Source: Myxocyprinus asiaticus (lineage: Eukaryota; Chordata; Actinopteri; Cypriniformes; Catostomidae). Taken from it: a stretch of DNA of 64,000 bases. The stretch lies in NCBI RefSeq assembly GCF_019703515.2, contig NC_059388.1, positions 2,431,501-2,495,500 of the forward strand. The letters run 5' to 3'. Both the position numbers and the translations under genes were made by a program. Below, piece by piece: positions 59,180 to 64,000 of this stretch. Every line of letters starts with the position of its first letter. Within the stretch, counting starts at the first letter, position 1. Under the pieces are notes generated by a model, which did no database searches, was not told where the DNA came from, and saw only the letters and a list, made by a program, of their open reading frames with translations.

Positions 59180-59569
59180 GATGTCAAGCAAAGAAGCACT
59201 GAGTTTGAAGGTAGGCCTTAAAATACATCCACAGGTACACCACCAATTTAGTACATTTCCTATCAGAAGTTAATTGGCTAACTGTCTAAAGGCTTAACAT
59301 CATTTTCTGGAATTTTCCAAGCTGCTTAAAGGCACAGTTAACTTAGTGTATGTAAACTTCTGACCCACTGGAATTGTGATATAGTCAATTAAAAGTGAAA
59401 CAATCTGTCTGTAAACAATTGTTGGAAAAATTACTTGTGTCATGCACAAAGTAGATGCCAAAATTATAGTTTGCTAATATTAAATCTGTGGAGTGGTTTT
59501 TGACTTCAACCTAAGTGTATGTAAACTTCTGACTTCAACTGTATACATAGATATATATATACTTCTCTG

Positions 59570-59735
59570 TCTCTTTCTTCTGCGCTAGCACCTGTACCAC
59601 TCCAGCCACCTTGAGAGCTTGGCACTACAACACTGTAGATGTTGTTGAACTTTATATGACAAATTGCTTGCTATGTTTCTCATTTGTAAGTCGCTTTGGA
59701 TAAAAACATCTACTAAATGACTAAATGTAAATGTA
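59570..59735 (+). repeat. L2-related LINE/SINE 3' tail
   Basis: GTAAGTCGCTTTGGATAAAA … ACTAAATGTAAATGTAAA is the typical 3' end shared by fish L2 LINEs and their SINEs. Confidence 0.7.
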
Positions 59736-59904
59736 AAATATTGTTGAAACTTGATTAATTGATATTTTCATAATAAAACCTAATAATTCAAGATACACTG
59801 TTAGAGTCTGTGACAATTATGGGTTATTTAAGCCGCAAAGATGAAATATTAATTAAAACTGTTGTGTCAGATGTTAAGGGGAACTGGGGAGGAAAATGTA
59901 TGCA

Positions 59905-60012
59905 TGCCTCAGGTGTTTTTCGGCCAAAAAGTCTTCCAAAAAAGGATGCTCCTGTGCTTCCTCGCCAAAGCGTCCTCGGCCCTTGCCTCCTCGTGGTGCA
60001 TTTAGAGAATTG
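59905..60012 (+). repeat. Dispersed repeat, inverted partner at 62716-62830
   Basis: Shared: GGCCAAAAAGTCTTCC / CGACCAAAAAGTCTTCC, TGTGCTTCCTC and GTGGTGCATTTAGA / ACGGTGCATTTAGA. Family unknown. Confidence 0.65.
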
Positions 60013-62715
60013 ATACATCCTTCATGATGGCGGACTTTGTTTGGTTTCCGGGTCATGGGCTCGAGGTCAGAGGAGTGAGGAAACGAGGATGTACAATTTA
60101 AGAAATGAGAAGCACCCCTTATTACCAGCTGTTTCTATGGACTGCGATATGTCAGCGCAGCCGCCATATTGGATAAGTCAAGAACCGTCCATCAACACAT
60201 GAATGTAAATTGACAGACACAGTCTGTAAAAGTCTTTTCCAGACAACTTTCAGATTATCTGATTTTCCATAAACATTGGGCAATATTTTAGATGATATAA
60301 AAAAATCCTGACTGCACTTTTTTTTTTCGTAGCAAACTGCAAATAAAGTCCTCTACAAATGAATATGACTCATTCTATAATTTAGGGTACATTCAATGTC
60401 CATTGATGATAATTATATATTTTCTAACAATTTTCTTCAGAAATATCCCATTTTATCCATTAAGGGAAAGCATGTTATAATATCACACAAATATTTTTTG
60501 CACCCCATGTTTCATTTTGCTTGAAATTGCCATGATGTTTCTTAATTGACAGTTTTTGCATTGTCCGTTTCTTAAGTTCAAAAATAATGAATACAAAATG
60601 TTAAATTAAACATTATATTTTATTTATTTTTAGATTCTAAAACTTCAGAAAAATAGTATTTTTTAGGTTGAGTTTGACATTTTAATAAATAAAATGTCTT
60701 ATTTTACTCACGTCCACAAAAGTTCTGTCATTTATGTTCCAAAACATACACCCCCTGCAACTAAAAAATGGTGTATCCCAAAACCATGTGACCAGCATCA
60801 TGTGATTTCATTTTCCTCTGTGGGGGACATTTTGAACAAATAATGGCATGTCCTTCCAGTTTTAACTACAATAGCATATTGTCAAGGAGTATATTAATTT
60901 ATTATGTTAATTGCAATATTTTTATGATTTTAACTAAAATATATATTCAAATTTGAGGTTAACCTGATCAAGACAATGATGTGGTTGGCCAGGCAAGGTC
61001 TACCATTGAAATTAGAGTCAAATGAGGGAATTGTCAACTATGTTACTCTCTAGGGCCAATTCTTGGGTAACCTAGTTGATGTGACCCTACTGATGTCCAC
61101 TGATGATGAATTATTTTCCACAGTTCAGTTCATGTTTTTTTTTTTTTTTTTCATAATTTAAGCCTATATGGGTCAGAGGACACTTTGTGTGTGCGCTTAT
61201 GCATGTGTGTGTGTGTGTGTGTGTGTGTGCGTGCGTGTGAAGCATCATGATTAGGGATTAATCGACATTTGATTGATTTTACAAAATGAACTACATATTG
61301 TTCCTTTGCATCTTAAAACAGAGATCTTCTTATGTAAATGGTGTCATTGCATTTTGTCAAAAAATAGGATATTGCTTTTAAAACAATTTTACTTTCACTG
61401 TCAACTATGTTACACCTGATTATTTTTTTTTTTTTTTTTTCATTTCAAATAACAAGACTGCTGCTCCTGATATCCTTCAAGGTATATTTTACATCCACAA
61501 AGGTTAGATTAGTTTTGCATAACGTCTCTTAAAACTATCAAAATTATATTTAAGGTAGATTTATTCTAAAAACTTTTACTGTCACTAGTGACCGTGCTGA
61601 AAATATTACATGAATATCTGCAAAAATATCCAATTCTTAAAATTATTTTAAAAGAATTACTGCACATATGGCAGAATAGACAAAATAACCCTTAATTATG
61701 TGTTACTTGAAGTGTAGCATTTAATCAGTGTCTGTAATGGCATGCAGTTTGTCCGTAACATAGTTGTTAACTCACTAGGGAAAACATCCTTTCCCTTATA
61801 ATATCAAAAAGGTGTTTAATGCTTAAACTTTGCAACTAGTAGATATGTTACATTGAAGAAATATATTAACTTCTCAAGTTGTTTTGTTTGTTGGCATGAA
61901 ATATACCGCCATTTATAGAATGAGCCATATATCATGGCAAACATACTGAAAATTAGCACCCAGTCAGTCAATTTATTACATAATGAACTGTTTCCACACA
62001 AAAGCAGTTTATGCAGCGGTCTTAGGCTTCTTCTCCATTCATTTACATTCAAACAGCTCTGCTTGTTGACCGTTCCAAGATGGCGCCACGGTTGAAGGTA
62101 TCCGAACCAGCCGAATTAGGCATCTACGTATGCATATCTATGTTATTAAGGACGTATCAAACTACATATCTGGGTGGAAGAGCGGAAGTAGTTACATAGC
62201 AGTGTAAACGCGAATGGCGGTGAATGGGGGACCACAGTAAATTATATTTTTGCTTACCCATTTTAAGTTTTGCTTCTTTTGCAGCTATGGTAACTGATTT
62301 TTTAAAACTTATTCCAGGGTAATATAAAACTAAGTACAATGTTATAAATGTACACTAAATATTTTTTTAAATTGCAAATATAAAAAAGTTAACTACATTT
62401 ACGTTGTTAAAGGCGGAAACATGTAATAACAGGTCTGTGAAAAGGGTCTATGGACTGCCATGATGCATTTACGCTTATTTAGCAGCACAAATCCAACTTT
62501 TTTATATTAGCAATTATATTTTGTAGTATATTAACCTGGAATTACTTTAAATACAAGTTACAACAGCTGTGATGAGGTTTCTAATACAGCTGCTGAGGGA
62601 GTGACAAAATGTGGCAGCTTTCTCTCTTCTGACTTCTGTAATTCAATGCTTTTTATTTTTGTCTTTTGGAAAGCTGTGATAGCGTAATAGTGGCTTTTTC
62701 GTTTGCTGTTAGAGC
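60013..62715. other. AT-rich DNA, no gene recognised
   Basis: Short motif-free frames. Poly-T at 61137-61151 and 61424-61440; (TG)n at 61204-61229. Confidence 0.55.
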
Positions 62716-62830
62716 AAACAGATAAGCAAAATTGTCTAAATGCACCGTGAGGAGGCAAGGATGCTTGAGAGAGGAAGCACAGAAGCATCTTATGCGGAAG
62801 ACTTTTTGGTCGAAGCACCTAGTAGCGGTG
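62716..62830 (-). repeat. Dispersed repeat, inverted partner of 59905-60012
   Basis: See partner; opposite orientation about 2.7 kb away. Confidence 0.65.
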
Positions 62831-63555
62831 TTGGCCTTAATAGGTTGGGTTCGGGTGGTTAAAACCACCACAGTTATTAAATTAAATTAAATTCAGTTAA
62901 CCTTAACAAGACCATCTGTGTAAATTTAAAATAACACAAGGAACAGGAAGATACTGTTTGAACTTTTCTCTATTATTCAATTAGTTCAGATCACAGACAA
63001 ACATTCATCACCTGACTCAGTAGTACAATACCAGAACGCAGTGAATTAAAGTCTAGGACCAGGAACATTTACCTTCTAATACCTTACAACATCAACAACC
63101 ACGGGTGAGTATACCAGCATAAATAAATCAGTGTTCATCAATGCCTTGTGGGTTATAACAAAATAAATACAACAATTAAGAATTTCATATCCAAAACAAA
63201 TCTTATGAAGGCAAAAAAAAAAAAAAACTCCAGGCACGATCAGTGTAGTAGTCTTTAGTTCATGCATATATACAACCAATAATAGTTAGACAAATAATTG
63301 ACACACACACACACACACACACAAAATTATTACAAAACAATATTATTCTCTTACCGTATCACCCGCTGAATTACTGGGCCCAGACAATCAGTTCAAAACA
63401 ATAAAGCACTTCTGTAGCATGGCAGTCAAACCACCATATTTTCACAACAATAAAGGAAATGAACCGGCAACTCGAGCGCCAGATAAAAATAAATTACATC
63501 CCAACAAAATACCCTCCCTATAAACAAAACGTTGGGGTAACCTCCTCATGGTCGC
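62831..63555. other. No gene; microsatellite
   Basis: (AC)n at 63301-63323 and an A15 run near 63213-63227. No coding motif. Confidence 0.5.
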
Positions 63556-63805
63556 TATAATGTGGTTCTTGCTCTCGGTGGGGCATGTGGTGAGTTGTGC
63601 ATGGGTGCCGCGGAGAACAGTGTGAAGCCTCCACACGCGCTATGTCTCCGTGGTAATGCGCTCAACAAGCCACGTGATAAGATGCGTGGCTTGACGGTCT
63701 CAGATGTGCAGGCAACTGAGATTCGTCCTCCGCCACCCGAGTCACTACACCACCACGAGGACTTAGAGCGCATTGGGAATTGGGCATTTCAAATAAAAAA
63801 AAAAA
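63556..63805 (-). repeat. SINE-like dispersed repeat of unknown family
   Basis: Reverse complement starts after poly-T with GAAATGCCCAATTCCCAATG and continues TCCTCGTGGTGGTGTAGTGA … GGAGACATAGCGCGTGTGG. A related fragment lies at 23690-23805. The poly-A run (63797-63812) could be its tail on the plus strand or a separate tract. Frames across it are not genes. Confidence 0.55.
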
Positions 63806-64000
63806 AAAAAAAGACTGAGACCAGAAGAGGGTCAAGACCGGAGAGGGCCAAGGATATTGATCTTGGTGGAGTAGATCTGCTACGCTCATGCTGCTGCTGA
63901 TTAGCAAGTACGGAGATTTGCTACTGCTAGAAAAACACATACACACTGAGTTAGCATGTGGACATGCTGCTGCTGTTGCACAATGAGACAAAACGCAAGA

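Larger units (their letters stand above)
50298..59541 (-). mobile_element. Sleeping-Beauty-type Tc1 transposon, split by a nested insertion
   Basis: TA flanks at 50296-50297 and 59542-59543. Outer ends CAGTTGAAGTTCGAATTTTA (left) and, reading inward from the right, CAGTTGAAGTCAGAAGTTTA. Inner direct repeats at about 50504 (CAGAAGTTTACATACAC) and 59344 (GTGTATGTAAACTTCTG) show the IR/DR arrangement of Sleeping-Beauty-like Tc1 elements. Without the 7.6-kb insertion (51059-58698) the element would be about 1.6 kb. Transposase on the minus strand is split in two. Confidence 0.93.

Overview
This is vertebrate DNA, most likely from a teleost fish of the carp/zebrafish type (cyprinid). That is inferred from the repeats: a Sleeping-Beauty-type Tc1 element, a second Tc1 element, a DIRS retrotransposon, Gmr1-like LTR elements with integrase ahead of reverse transcriptase, a CACTA/EnSpm-like element, CR1/L2- and L1-type LINEs, fold-back MITEs, and long (CA)n and (TA)n tracts. 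It is a gene-poor, repeat-dense region. Species cannot be named from the sequence alone.

Only one host gene looks intact: a small achaete-scute-like bHLH gene (CDS 17359-17790, plus strand, 143 codons) with a short 5'UTR intron. A second copy lies about 12 kb upstream (2277-5628) and is dead. It carries a 2.9-kb DIRS insertion after codon 16, a nonsense codon in helix 2, and an 8-bp deletion that removes the 5'UTR splice donor. The two copies are almost identical 3' of the DIRS insertion but about 5% different 5' of it, which looks like a gene-conversion tract.

Layout: 1-1900, no gene; 1903-6060, duplicon A with the dead bHLH copy and DIRS element; 6060-16440, dispersed repeats, a broken LTR-element gag and a palindrome of two LTR pieces; 16446-18247, duplicon B with the intact gene; 18698-20717, a Tc1 fragment and an almost complete Tc1 element; 21672-28011, LINE remnants, an orphan exon and inverted pieces of a Gmr1-like element; 29480-33882, a Gmr1-like retrotransposon with LTRs and a 5-bp target duplication, sitting inside a LINE that is interrupted again at 34116-36959 by another LINE; 38040-46467, an 8.4-kb CACTA-like transposon with two decayed multi-exon genes, one intron of which holds a LINE and a SINE; 46468-50297, no gene; 50298-59541, a three-level nest (L1-type LINE inside an L2-type LINE inside a Sleeping-Beauty-type Tc1); 59542-64000, short repeats only.

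Apart from the bHLH gene, the genes here are transposon genes and do not form a cellular pathway. Nearly all carry stops, frameshifts or deletions. The points most worth following are the conversion-like boundary in the bHLH pair, the two-gene CACTA-like transposon, the IN-before-RT LTR element, and the nested insertions, which give a readable order of events.
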